Shown here one piece after another: positions 26,980 to 35,462 of a stretch of 64,000 nucleotides of DNA (position 1 is its first letter; the number at the start of each line of letters is the position of its first letter). The stretch is from Asaia bogorensis (lineage in GTDB: Bacteria > Pseudomonadota > Alphaproteobacteria > Acetobacterales > Acetobacteraceae): NCBI RefSeq assembly GCF_900465345.1, contig NZ_UEGO01000016.1, forward strand, positions 60,958 to 124,957, given 5' to 3'. Made by a program: the position numbers and the translations under genes. The notes under the pieces were generated by a model. That model did no database searches. It was given only the letters and a program-made list of their open reading frames with translations, and had not been told where the DNA came from.

Positions 26980-27678
26980 ATGTCAGAGTTTGACCAATAT
27001 ACGAGTGATCATTCTGTCTTGTTCGATCTTGACGGCACGATCATAGACTCCCGCATCGGGATCATCGACACTCTTCATGGAGTCGTGCGGGCACTTGGCC
27101 ACGAGCCTGATCTGTCGATCGATCTTACATGGGTTGTCGGCCCCCCTCTGGCCGAACTGATGGAAGAGGTCATTCGAGTCTATGGGGACAACAGGGTAGA
27201 AGAAGCGGTAGCGCTTTACAGGGTCCTCTACGACAAATCTGGCAGGTTCCAGACGCCTGTCTTTCCCCACATGGCCGATCTCCTGCGTGCGCTCGCGCGC
27301 TCGCCGGTCAGGATCTTCACGGCGACGTCCAAACCAGCCTCACTTGCCCGGGAGATATTGCGTCAGCATGGCCTCGATGACTGCTTCGATCATGTTCACG
27401 GCGCTGCCGATGATGACAGCGGCGGCGAAAAGCCGGAGATGATCGCGCGCATCATGCGGCAGGAGGGACTATCCCCTGCCCGGACACTCATGATTGGCGA
27501 CAGGCGATTCGATATCTCGGGGGCACATGCCAACCACCTGCGCGCCATTGGTGTGCTTTGGGGCTATGGTGGCGAGGTAGAACTGACCGAGGCTGGTGCC
27601 GACCTTCTTGTCGGTTCACCTGGTGATCTGCCACCTGCCCTGCACGGTCAATTTACGGCGCTTTCCCGCCTCTGCTGA
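26980..27678 (+). CDS. HAD-superfamily hydrolase, phosphoglycolate phosphatase-like
   Basis: 232 residues. Motif I is LFDLDGTIIDSRIGI; motif II IFTATSKP; motif III lysine in GGEKPEM; motif IV MIGDRRFDISGA. The four-helix cap (residues 20-85) is type C1, as in Gph/PGP. GVLWGYGGEVELTEAGADLL is the common C-terminal block of phosphoglycolate phosphatase-like proteins. The substrate is unproven. It may remove 2-phosphoglycolate formed during DNA repair, which would suit the RadC neighbours, but that is inference. Confidence 0.85.
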   Translation: MSEFDQYTSDHSVLFDLDGTIIDSRIGIIDTLHGVVRALGHEPDLSIDLTWVVGPPLAELMEEVIRVYGDNRVEEAVALYRVLYDKSGRFQTPVFPHMADLLRALARSPVRIFTATSKPASLAREILRQHGLDDCFDHVHGAADDDSGGEKPEMIARIMRQEGLSPARTLMIGDRRFDISGAHANHLRAIGVLWGYGGEVELTEAGADLLVGSPGDLPPALHGQFTALSRLC

Positions 27679-27703
27679 TGTGGAACGGCCTGCGCAAAAT
27701 CGC

Positions 27704-28402
27704 CTAAAAAAACCCCTTCTGCCTCAGGCTCAAGGGGAGCCGCCTTTCCGAGACGACCACGACATCATGGACAATCATGGCGAGAGCACCGGCCTCAAGA
27801 CTGAGGCGCTCCGCAAAACGACGCAGGGGCGAGGTTGCTGCATGAAACGTGGTCAGTGTTTTCTGGACGCCTATGAAAGAAACAGCCTGAAGCGCCAGTG
27901 CCCTGCGGAAAATTGGCGCGGTAGTGGAAAAATCATCCACCGGTTCGTCAGCCAGCAACCGGTTGCGATTATCCAGATAGAGCAGTCGAAACTGTTCAGG
28001 TACGGCACTCGCCATCACGCCTGAGAGATACGCGCAGAGCTGGTCCCAGTTCTCCAGTCGGGGACGCAACCGGTCTTCCGCGAGAGCCAGCCGGTCGGCG
28101 AGTACTGGGGGAAATCGCAGAAGCAAGAGCCCCTTCTCGTTCACGCCCAGCGATCGTAAATCCTGGGCGGGGGCTGCAAAGACGGCAGAGAGACTTCCAA
28201 ATCGTTGCAGGAGCGCCTTGGCCAGGGGTTTGGTATCGCGCCGGGGTATGCTGTTGAACAGCAGCACCTCCAGGATTTCGTAATCGGCGAGTGTGTCCGC
28301 CCCTGCGCTCATCACGCGATGGCGCATGCGCTCACGATGCCCCTGAGGCCCCACACCGCGGAGCAGGTTCTTGCTTTCAGGCGAAAATGAGCGTTTGGCC
28401 AT
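27704..28402 (-). CDS. RadC-like protein lacking the JAMM catalytic motif
   Basis: 232 residues from the ATG at 28402 (MAKRSFSPESKNLLRGVGPQ); the frame is open to 28723 but would cover the start of uvrD. The N-terminal half is clearly RadC (HRERMRHRVMSAGADTLADY, EILEVLLFNSIPRRDTKPLA, LLQRFGSLSAVFAAP). The MPN domain is present (EQFRLLYLDNRNRLLADEPV), but where RadC has HNHPSGDPxPS it reads TTFHAATSPLRRFAERLSLE, losing the first His, the Pro-Ser-Gly and the Asp. It is therefore a predicted pseudo-enzyme, not a frameshifted gene, because the downstream block IVHDVVVVSERR still aligns. Its last codons form a terminator. Confidence 0.8.
   Translation of the reverse strand: MAKRSFSPESKNLLRGVGPQGHRERMRHRVMSAGADTLADYEILEVLLFNSIPRRDTKPLAKALLQRFGSLSAVFAAPAQDLRSLGVNEKGLLLLRFPPVLADRLALAEDRLRPRLENWDQLCAYLSGVMASAVPEQFRLLYLDNRNRLLADEPVDDFSTTAPIFRRALALQAVSFIGVQKTLTTFHAATSPLRRFAERLSLEAGALAMIVHDVVVVSERRLPLSLRQKGFF
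27706..27737 (-). terminator. intrinsic terminator inside the last codons of the RadC-like gene
   Basis: On the minus strand CCCCTT (27737-27732) pairs with AAGGGG (27718-27713), followed at once by seven T residues (27712-27706). The stem and T-run encode the protein's final residues (about LSLRQKGFF) and the TAG stop uses the last T of the run. It is a strong hairpin/T-tract and overlaps the coding sequence. Confidence 0.75.
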
Positions 28403-28429
28403 AAGGGCATTACATTCTATATCGGTCGG

Positions 28430-30658
28430 GTGACGCAATCCCTCATTCCATCCCCCTCGCCCGAATACCTTGAACGTCTCAATCCCGAGCAACGGGAGGC
28501 TATTGAGACGACCGAGGGACCGCTTCTGATCCTGGCTGGAGCGGGCACGGGCAAGACACGCGTTCTGACGACACGCTTTGCGCATATCCTGCTCGATGGC
28601 CGCGCGCGCCCCTACCAGATTCTGGCGGTCACCTTTACCAACAAGGCTGCGCGTGAAATGCGCGAGCGTGTTGGCGCTCTGCTTGGCGAGAGTGTGGAAG
28701 GGCTGTGGCTGGGCACATTCCATGCCCTGTGCGCACGGATGCTACGCCGTCACGCAGAATATGTCGGGCTGACCACTGGCTTTACAATCCTCGATACCGA
28801 CGACCAGCTTCGGCTCGTGCGTCAGATCATGGAGCCGTTCCGCCTCGATACGAAACGCTGGCCACCTCAAGCCCTGCTCGGTATTTTCCAGCGCTGGAAA
28901 GATCGCGGTTTGACGCCCGAACAGGTGACGGCCGCCGAGGATACGGATTTTGCAGGAGGACAGGCGCGCAAGCTTTACGCCGCCTATCAGGACCGGCTCA
29001 AGGCAGTGAATGCCTGTGACTTTGGCGATCTCATGCTGCATACGCTTGAGATCCTGCGCACACAGCCAGACGTTCTGGCCCAGTATCACCGGCTGTTCCG
29101 CTATATTCTGGTCGATGAGTATCAGGACACCAATACGATCCAGTATCTCTGGCTGCGTCTGCTGGCCAAGCGCGAGCACGGACCGGCCAATATCGCCTGC
29201 GTGGGCGACGACGATCAGTCGATCTATTCATGGCGCGGTGCCGAGGTGGAAAACATCCTGCGCTTCGAGAAGGATTTCCCCGGCGCGAAGATCGTTCGCC
29301 TCGAGCGTAACTACCGTTCGACAGCGCAGATCCTTGCCGCGGCTTCAGGGCTGATTGCTCATAATTCAGGCCGTCTGGGCAAGACGCTTCGGCCCGGTCG
29401 CGAGGACGCACAGGGCGAAAAGCTGCAGATCATCAGCGCATGGGATTCGGACGAGGAAGCCCGCATCGCTGCCGGGGCCATCGAGCGGCTGCGCAACGAG
29501 GGGCACCCCCTTTCCCAGATTGCCATTCTGATGCGAGCGGGCTTCCAGACGCGTCCCTTTGAAGAACGTTTCCTGACACTTGGCCTGCCTTATCGCGTGG
29601 TCGGTGGATTGCGCTTCTATGAGCGCGCCGAGATACGCGATGCCATGGCGTATATGCGTGTTCTGGCCCAGCCCGCCGATGATCTTGCCTTTGAGCGGAT
29701 CATCAACGTGCCAAAGCGCGGTGTGGGCGCCGCCGGTTTGCAGAAGCTTCATCATGAGGCGCGCAGGCTGAATGCGCCGCTCAGTGTTGGCGTTGCTCAT
29801 GCCCTCGACACCGGCCTGGTGAAGGGCAAAGGCCGCGACGCGCTGTCAGGCCTCATGGAGGCTTTCGCCCGCGCCCGCGAAACCCGTGAGAGCGAAGGCC
29901 ATGTGGTGGCCATGGAGCAGTTGCTGGAGGAAAGCGGCTACCTGCCGATGTGGCGTGACGATAAGTCGCCCGAGGCCCCGGGGCGGCTCGACAATATCAA
30001 GGAATTGCTTCGGGCCATCGGTGATTTCGGCACGCTCGAAGGCTTTCTCGAGCACGTGGCACTCGTCACAGAGACCGAGGACAAGGCGAGTGCCGACACG
30101 GTCAGCCTCATGACCCTGCATGGGGCCAAGGGGCTGGAGTTCGACACAGTGTTCCTTCCCGGCTGGGAGGAAGGGGTGTTTCCCTCACAGCGCAGCCTTG
30201 ATGAAGGCGGTCTCAAGAGCCTCGAGGAAGAACGCAGGCTGGCTTATGTCGGGATCACCCGCGCCAGGAAACGAGCGATCATTATTCATGCCGCCCGTCG
30301 ACGCATCTATGCCAACTGGCAGGACTCCATGCCCAGCCGCTTCATTGACGAGATTCCTGCTGAAACGGTCGAACATAGTGGACAGGCCATGCAGGAGCGC
30401 CGTCAGGCTGCCGCGCAGACATCCATCTTTGCATCGGGCCCGCTGAGCAGCACGCAAGGGCGTTTCCGCACACCCGCCCCCCGCGTGACAGATGTGCGAC
30501 CCGATGCCTCACATGGAATTGCCTCGGGCGCACGCGTGTTCCATCAGAAATTCGGCTATGGCACCGTGCTCGGTGTCGAATCCGACCGATTGCATATCAA
30601 CTTCGAGAAGGCAGGCGAAAAACGCATTATGGCCCATTTTGTGGAACAGGTCTCGTGA
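28430..30658 (+). CDS. uvrD: UvrD/PcrA-type superfamily 1 DNA helicase
   Basis: 742 residues. Q-motif region LNPEQREAIETTEG; Walker A ILAGAGTGKTRVLTTR; Ia VTFTNKAAREMRERV; II YILVDEYQDTNTIQY; III NIACVGDDDQSIYSWRGAE; IV VRLERNYRST; V SLMTLHGAKGLEFDTVFLPG; VI EERRLAYVGITRARK. A C-terminal Tudor-like domain (GARVFHQKFGYGTVLGVE) matches UvrD/PcrA. It unwinds DNA in excision and mismatch repair. The start is a GTG, 27 bases from the divergent RadC-like gene. Its stop overlaps prmA as GTGA. Confidence 0.94.
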   Translation: MTQSLIPSPSPEYLERLNPEQREAIETTEGPLLILAGAGTGKTRVLTTRFAHILLDGRARPYQILAVTFTNKAAREMRERVGALLGESVEGLWLGTFHALCARMLRRHAEYVGLTTGFTILDTDDQLRLVRQIMEPFRLDTKRWPPQALLGIFQRWKDRGLTPEQVTAAEDTDFAGGQARKLYAAYQDRLKAVNACDFGDLMLHTLEILRTQPDVLAQYHRLFRYILVDEYQDTNTIQYLWLRLLAKREHGPANIACVGDDDQSIYSWRGAEVENILRFEKDFPGAKIVRLERNYRSTAQILAAASGLIAHNSGRLGKTLRPGREDAQGEKLQIISAWDSDEEARIAAGAIERLRNEGHPLSQIAILMRAGFQTRPFEERFLTLGLPYRVVGGLRFYERAEIRDAMAYMRVLAQPADDLAFERIINVPKRGVGAAGLQKLHHEARRLNAPLSVGVAHALDTGLVKGKGRDALSGLMEAFARARETRESEGHVVAMEQLLEESGYLPMWRDDKSPEAPGRLDNIKELLRAIGDFGTLEGFLEHVALVTETEDKASADTVSLMTLHGAKGLEFDTVFLPGWEEGVFPSQRSLDEGGLKSLEEERRLAYVGITRARKRAIIIHAARRRIYANWQDSMPSRFIDEIPAETVEHSGQAMQERRQAAAQTSIFASGPLSSTQGRFRTPAPRVTDVRPDASHGIASGARVFHQKFGYGTVLGVESDRLHINFEKAGEKRIMAHFVEQVS

Positions 30659-31551
30659 GCGCATCCAGACGACACGCTTCGGCGCTTGAAACCATCTCCG
30701 TCACCGTCGCTGATGAGGCCGTGCCGCTTTTCGAACAGGCCTTTCTGACCGTTTGCACCACGGTTGGCATTTTCGAGGCTAATGAGGACCAGAACATCTG
30801 GCGCGTCGAGGGCGTGAAGGATGTGGGCCATGCCGAAGAGGAGCTTGCCCGCGCCCTGACATTGGCGCGCCTCATGACCGGCGTGGACGCCGAGCTTGTG
30901 CGCGAGCGCACCGAGGCAGAAGGCTGGCTTGCCCGTACCTATGAAGCCTTTCCGCAGCAGGATGTCGGACGGCGCTTCGCCATTCGGGGTACCCACCTCA
31001 CCCCCAGCCACAAGCGTGACCGCCTGACCATCACGCTGGATGCTGGGATTGCCTTCGGCTCGGGCGAGCATGGTTCCACCCGTGGCTGCCTGAGGGCGCT
31101 GGAGGACATGGCCTGGCGCAAACCGGCCCGTATCCTCGATATGGGCTGCGGGTCGGGTATTCTGGCCATGGCGGCGGCACGTCTTTTCAACAAGCGTATC
31201 CTTGCCGTGGATATCGAGCCCTGGTCGGTCCGGGTGGCCGCAAGCAACGCGAAGCTCAATGGCATCGGCCCGCTGATCGATGCCCGCCTGGGCAATGGCT
31301 GGATGACACCGGCGGTTCGTGCCAAGGCCCCTTACGATCTCGTCTTCGCCAATATCCTGGCACGCCCGCTCTGCAAGATGGCGCGTGATCTCGGTAGCCA
31401 TCTTGCTCCGGGCGGCACGGTCATTCTTGCTGGCCTGCTGACGACTCAGGCCCGTATGGTGCTGGCCGCGCACAGGCGACAGGGACTTGTGCTCGAGAAG
31501 CAGTACTACGAAGGCGAGTGGTCCACGCTGGTTCTGCGCCGTCGTGACTGA
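30655..31551 (+). CDS. prmA: ribosomal protein L11 methyltransferase
   Basis: 298 residues, GTG start overlapping the uvrD stop. The N-terminal substrate domain precedes ITLDAGIAFGSGEHGSTRGC (the PrmA GTGxHxTT-like region) and the SAM motif ARILDMGCGSGILAMAAARL, then AVDIEPWSVRVAASNAKLNG and DLVFANILARPLCKMA (the NILA motif). It trimethylates lysines and the N-terminus of L11. Residue spacing is normal; the usual GTGxHxTT is GSGEHGST here. Confidence 0.92.
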   Translation: MSASRRHASALETISVTVADEAVPLFEQAFLTVCTTVGIFEANEDQNIWRVEGVKDVGHAEEELARALTLARLMTGVDAELVRERTEAEGWLARTYEAFPQQDVGRRFAIRGTHLTPSHKRDRLTITLDAGIAFGSGEHGSTRGCLRALEDMAWRKPARILDMGCGSGILAMAAARLFNKRILAVDIEPWSVRVAASNAKLNGIGPLIDARLGNGWMTPAVRAKAPYDLVFANILARPLCKMARDLGSHLAPGGTVILAGLLTTQARMVLAAHRRQGLVLEKQYYEGEWSTLVLRRRD

Positions 31552-32110
31552 ACTTCGCGACGCGACCGAAAGCGACCTGCCCGCCATTCTCGCCATCACC
31601 AATGATGCGATTGCGACTTCCGAGGCGATATGGGCAACGTCACCGCGCAGCCTGGAAGAGCGACGCGGCTGGATGGCCGATCGGAAGGCTGCCGGCTTTC
31701 CGGTTATCGTCGCTGTGGAAGACGGGACCATCCTCGGCTTCGCCTCCTACGGGCCGTTTCGCGTCTATGAAGGCTATGCCCGCACGGTGGAACATTCCAT
31801 CTATGTGGCACGTGCAGCGCAGCGCAAGGGTATCGGTCGCATGCTCCTTGAGGCCATAACAGCTCATGCCGAACACGCCGGGATGCATGTGCTGATCGGG
31901 GCCATTACTGCCAGCAATACCGCTTCGATCGCGCTTCATCGTGCAGCAGGGTTCAGCGAGAGCACGCCCCTTCCTCAGATGGGTTTCAAGTTTGGTCGCT
32001 GGCTTGATCTGGTCTTTATGTATCGTCTTTTTGAGGAAGATGGGCATTCAGGACTGATGCAGGACACGCCGTCGCCCGACAGCGACACAAGCCCGCCTCA
32101 CCCGGTCTGA
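31544..32110 (+). CDS. GNAT N-acetyltransferase, phosphinothricin/methionine-sulfoximine acetyltransferase-like
   Basis: About 188 residues from a GTG at 31544 (TELRDATESDLPAILAITND), overlapping prmA by eight bases; the frame is open further upstream inside prmA. AEHSIYVA-type block HSIYVARAAQRKGIGRMLLE holds the acetyl-CoA Q/R-x-x-G-x-G motif. IGAITASNTASIALHRAAGF, and GRWLDLVFM near the end, are typical of the Pat/Bar/YncA subfamily. These acetylate phosphinothricin, methionine sulfoximine or similar amino acids; the natural substrate is unknown. A GCCCTG/CAGGGC hairpin at 32145-32160 follows. Confidence 0.82.
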   Translation: MTELRDATESDLPAILAITNDAIATSEAIWATSPRSLEERRGWMADRKAAGFPVIVAVEDGTILGFASYGPFRVYEGYARTVEHSIYVARAAQRKGIGRMLLEAITAHAEHAGMHVLIGAITASNTASIALHRAAGFSESTPLPQMGFKFGRWLDLVFMYRLFEEDGHSGLMQDTPSPDSDTSPPHPV

Positions 32111-32144
32111 GCAGGCCGAAACCTCGTTACAAACGTCCCGCAAT

Positions 32145-32160
32145 GCCCTGCTTGCAGGGC
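32145..32160 (+). terminator. small hairpin between the GNAT and aminopeptidase genes
   Basis: GCCCTG at 32145-32150 and CAGGGC at 32155-32160 with a CTTG loop. It ends five bases before the first ATG of the next gene, so it may terminate upstream transcription or mask the ribosome site of the first start; a second in-frame ATG lies at 32181. Confidence 0.35.
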
Positions 32161-32165
32161 CCGAG

Positions 32166-33950
32166 ATGAAAGAAAACGCCATGAGCCTCATCCCTCTCGA
32201 CAAACGTCAGGCACTTGTCCGACATGAACTCGATGCAAGCGGGGTGGATGGCTTTCTGCTGCCGCGCGGGGACGAATTTCTAGGTGAATATGTAGCCCCT
32301 TGCGCCGAGCGGCTGGCCTGGCTGACCGGATTCACCGGCAGTGCAGGACTTGCCATCGTCCTGCGCGAGACCGCCGCAGTCTTTTCCGATGGACGTTACA
32401 CCAGCCAGTTGCAGGATCAGGTCGATGGGACTCAATGGGAGCGGCTGCATCTGACAAAACAGCCAGCGGCGGAGTGGCTCGCCCACAATGCGCGGGGCCT
32501 CAAAATCGGGTATGATCCCAGGTTGGTGGGTGAAGCACAACTCAATGCCCTGGCCTCAGCCGATTACAGCTTTGTCCCACTCGACCGTAATCCGGTTGAT
32601 GCCGTCTGGGCCGACCAACCGGCGGCGCCCGAGAGCGCCGTGCAGTATCACCCGGAGGCCTTCAGCGGCGAAGGCAGCCTGTCCAAACGCCGCAAGATTG
32701 GCGGCGCGCTGCGCAAGGCAGGCCAGGAAGCCATGCTGGTCTGTGATCCGACATCGCTCGCCTGGCTGTTGAATATCCGCGGAGATGACGTTCCCAATAC
32801 GCCGGTCATCCTCGCTTTCGGCATCCTGCATCAGGATGCGTCTCTGGAAGTGTTCGTCGATATCAGCCGTGTCAGCCCGGATGCGGCCATCTCGTTCCGC
32901 AATGTTTCTGTCCTGCCCCCCGAGGAGCTTCAGGACCGTCTGACGGCGCTTTCCGGTCAGGTCGTTCGCTTCGATCCGGCCCAGACATCGCTCTGGTTCA
33001 TCCAGACACTGGCTGACGCAGGAGCAACGCTGGCGCGTGGCAACGATCTCTGTGCCCTGCCCCGTGCGTGCAAAAACGCTACCGAGCAGGAAGGCGCGCG
33101 CAAGGTGCATCTGTCCGATTCAGCCGCGCTTTGCCGCTTCCTCCATTTTGTCTCCCGCGAGGGCACGGGGCTACGCGAAACCATGCTTGCCGAAATCCTC
33201 AACGGGTTTCGCGGTGCTTCAGAGAGCTATCATGGGGAAAGCTTCCCGGCGATTTCGGCTGTCGGCCCCAATGCTGCCCTGCCGCATTATCGCGCCCTGC
33301 CCGGTCAGGATCTGATCCTGCAGCCCAATCAGGTCTATCTGATCGACAGCGGGGGCCAGTATGATGCCGGCACCACAGACGTGACACGCACGATCTGGAA
33401 TGGCCCCGATGCGCCGCCCGCAGCGTTATGCGAAGCCTTTACCCGAGTGCTCAAGGGTAACATCCTTCTCGCCCGCGCACGCTTCCCTCAGGGCACGACG
33501 GGGCATAGGCTCGACGCTCTGGCACGCTATGCGCTCTGGCAGGCCGGGCTCGATTATGACCACGGTACGGGGCATGGCATTGGCAGCTACCTCTCCGTGC
33601 ATGAGGGGCCTCAGAATATAAGCTCTGTTGCCCGCCCTGTGGCGCTGGAAGAAGGCATGATCGTCTCTGACGAGCCGGGCTATTACCTGCCCGGTTCCTA
33701 CGGTATCCGGCTGGAAAACCTGCTTCTGGTCAAGCCTGCTTCAGTCTCCAGCCAGACCCCCTTCCTCGAGTTCGAGGTACTTGGCTTCGCGCCGTTCGAT
33801 CGCCGTCTGATCATGGCATCGTTACTGGAACCGGAAGAGCTGCGCTGGCTGAATACCTATCATCAGGATACGCTCGCCCATATCGGCCCGCTTCTGGACG
33901 AGGACGACCGGAACTGGCTTGCTGACGCTTGCGCGCCAATCACGAACTGA
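32166..33950 (+). CDS. pepP: aminopeptidase P family (Xaa-Pro aminopeptidase, M24B)
   Basis: 594 residues in the three-domain form. N-terminal creatinase-like domains (TGFTGSAGLAIVLRETAAVF) are followed by the metal-binding pita-bread domain. Ligands are visible in YLIDSGGQYDAGTTDVTRTI (Asp, Asp), GTGHGIGSYLSVHEGP (His), MIVSDEPGYY (Glu) and the final IRLENLL (Glu). It is a manganese enzyme releasing N-terminal residues before proline in the cytosol. Two in-frame starts, 32166 and 32181, are possible; both keep the core. The next gene follows 16 bases on. Confidence 0.92.
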   Translation: MKENAMSLIPLDKRQALVRHELDASGVDGFLLPRGDEFLGEYVAPCAERLAWLTGFTGSAGLAIVLRETAAVFSDGRYTSQLQDQVDGTQWERLHLTKQPAAEWLAHNARGLKIGYDPRLVGEAQLNALASADYSFVPLDRNPVDAVWADQPAAPESAVQYHPEAFSGEGSLSKRRKIGGALRKAGQEAMLVCDPTSLAWLLNIRGDDVPNTPVILAFGILHQDASLEVFVDISRVSPDAAISFRNVSVLPPEELQDRLTALSGQVVRFDPAQTSLWFIQTLADAGATLARGNDLCALPRACKNATEQEGARKVHLSDSAALCRFLHFVSREGTGLRETMLAEILNGFRGASESYHGESFPAISAVGPNAALPHYRALPGQDLILQPNQVYLIDSGGQYDAGTTDVTRTIWNGPDAPPAALCEAFTRVLKGNILLARARFPQGTTGHRLDALARYALWQAGLDYDHGTGHGIGSYLSVHEGPQNISSVARPVALEEGMIVSDEPGYYLPGSYGIRLENLLLVKPASVSSQTPFLEFEVLGFAPFDRRLIMASLLEPEELRWLNTYHQDTLAHIGPLLDEDDRNWLADACAPITN

Positions 33951-33966
33951 ACAAAGGAAAGACAGA

Positions 33967-34989
33967 ATGGCTGATCACATGATCCCCGCGACCCTTATCG
34001 AGGGTGATGGTATCGGGCCGGAAATCACCGCCTCTGTTGTCGAGATCCTGTCCAAGGTCGGTGCCCCGTTCGAATGGGACCATCAATCCGGCGGTCTTGG
34101 CGCCATTGAGAAGTTCGGCGCGCCGCTGCCACAGCCGACCCTCGACAGCATTCGCAAGACCGGCCTTGCCCTCAAGGGACCGCTCACCACGCCGGTTGGT
34201 GCGGGTTTCAAATCCGTCAATGTGACGATGCGTCAGGAATTTGGCCTCTATGCCAACCTGCGCCCGACACGTACGGTTGTTCCGGGCGGGCGCTTCGACA
34301 AGGTGGATCTCGTGGTTGTGCGCGAGAACATTGAAGGGCTCTATGCTGCGATGGAGCATTATCTGCCCGTCGGTGACGACCCTAAGGGTCTGGCCTATGG
34401 CGCCGGTTTCAACTCACGCGCAGAATGTGCACGCATTGTGCGCTTCGCCTTCGACTACGCGGTTGCCAATGGCCGCAAAAAGGTCACGCTGGTCCACAAG
34501 GCGAATATTCTCAAGATCTTCAGCGGGATTTTCCTTGAGGAAGGTCGAAAGGTCGCCAGGGAATATGAAGGTCGTGTCGCTGTTGAGGAGCGCATCGTCG
34601 ATGCCTGCGCAATGCAGCTCGTCACCGATCCCTGGCAGTACGACGTGATCGTCACGACAAACCTGTTTGGCGACATTCTCTCTGACCTTACTGCCGGTCT
34701 TGTCGGCGGTCTGGGCATGGCACCCGGTGCCAATATTGGCCCCGATGCGGCGATTTTCGAGGCGGTGCATGGCTCCGCCCCCGATATCGCCGGCAAGGGC
34801 GTTGCCAACCCGCTGGCCATGCTCATGGCTGCCAGCATGATGCTTGCTCATGTCGGCCGTCAGGACCTTTCCACACGTGTGGATCAGGCTATCGACCGCG
34901 TCATCCGCATTGATGGCGTGCGCACGCGTGATCTGGGTGGCGAGACAGGCACGGCCGAACTGACAAAGGCACTCCTGGCGGCTCTCTGA
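33967..34989 (+). CDS. icd: NAD-type isocitrate dehydrogenase (beta-decarboxylating dehydrogenase family)
   Basis: 340 residues from the ATG at 33967, which has AAAGGAAAG upstream (the frame opens at 33919 inside pepP). Family motifs: TLIEGDGIGPEITASVVEIL; SVNVTMRQEFGLYANLRPTR, the S-x-N-x-x-x-R isocitrate site; VVVRENIEGLYAAMEH; TTNLFGDILSDLTAGLVGGL, the metal-binding aspartates; and EAVHGSAPDIAGKGVANPLA. The short length and GLYAN-x-RP wording fit NAD-dependent isocitrate dehydrogenases as in Acetobacter rather than long NADP enzymes. Homoisocitrate or isopropylmalate dehydrogenase activity cannot be fully excluded. A 11-bp hairpin follows the stop. Confidence 0.88.
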   Translation: MADHMIPATLIEGDGIGPEITASVVEILSKVGAPFEWDHQSGGLGAIEKFGAPLPQPTLDSIRKTGLALKGPLTTPVGAGFKSVNVTMRQEFGLYANLRPTRTVVPGGRFDKVDLVVVRENIEGLYAAMEHYLPVGDDPKGLAYGAGFNSRAECARIVRFAFDYAVANGRKKVTLVHKANILKIFSGIFLEEGRKVAREYEGRVAVEERIVDACAMQLVTDPWQYDVIVTTNLFGDILSDLTAGLVGGLGMAPGANIGPDAAIFEAVHGSAPDIAGKGVANPLAMLMAASMMLAHVGRQDLSTRVDQAIDRVIRIDGVRTRDLGGETGTAELTKALLAAL

Positions 34990-35462
34990 GCCGTCATCTC
35001 TGCTGTTTTGCAGATCAGGGTGGGCGCGGCGTTGAGCCGCGCCTACACCTCACGCCCTCATGGCGCCTCTGCGCATAGAGGGTATCAACAGCTCACCTCT
35101 TCAGCTGATTGAGATTGCGCCATGCGCAGCAGCCCGAGCTGTCTGCTCAGGCTGCCAGGCTTATCAGCTCTTTTTGCACGGCCTGCGGCCCCTGCCCGGA
35201 CCATACACGCTTCCCGCACCTTGTAGTTCGACCTTCATCCTGCCTGCGATCATGAGGGGTATGTCGAGAACATGGCGTGTAAATGATTCTATACCAGCGT
35301 AGTACTATTTGTAATTTATTGACTTCATAATCGAGTTTTATTGATCCTCTATTGAGGAAGCCATAAATCTATTGGAACGTTTCGTAAGGAGAGCCGGATA
35401 AAACCGCTTATGCGGGATGAAATCCAGTCAATACGAACGTCTCTGGCATAAGGATCAGAAAC
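34990..35462. other. intergenic region before the alcohol dehydrogenase gene
   Basis: 473 bases. The first part holds a terminator for icd. The second half (from about 35270) is AT-rich and holds the leader and presumed promoter of the alcohol dehydrogenase gene, with AAGGAT before its ATG. A TTGACT at 35319-35324 lacks a convincing -10 at normal spacing. No gene or RNA was recognised. Confidence 0.5.
35020..35046 (+). terminator. terminator-like hairpin after icd
   Basis: GTGGGCGCGGC (35020-35030) pairs with GCCGCGCCTAC (35036-35046), with one G-U pair and a five-base GTTGA loop. It lies 30 bases after the stop. There is no T-run. Confidence 0.55.

Noticed and set aside
30556-31731. A 391-codon minus-strand open frame opposite prmA
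   Set aside because: It lies antisense to the uvrD end, prmA and the GNAT start, all of which show conserved motifs.
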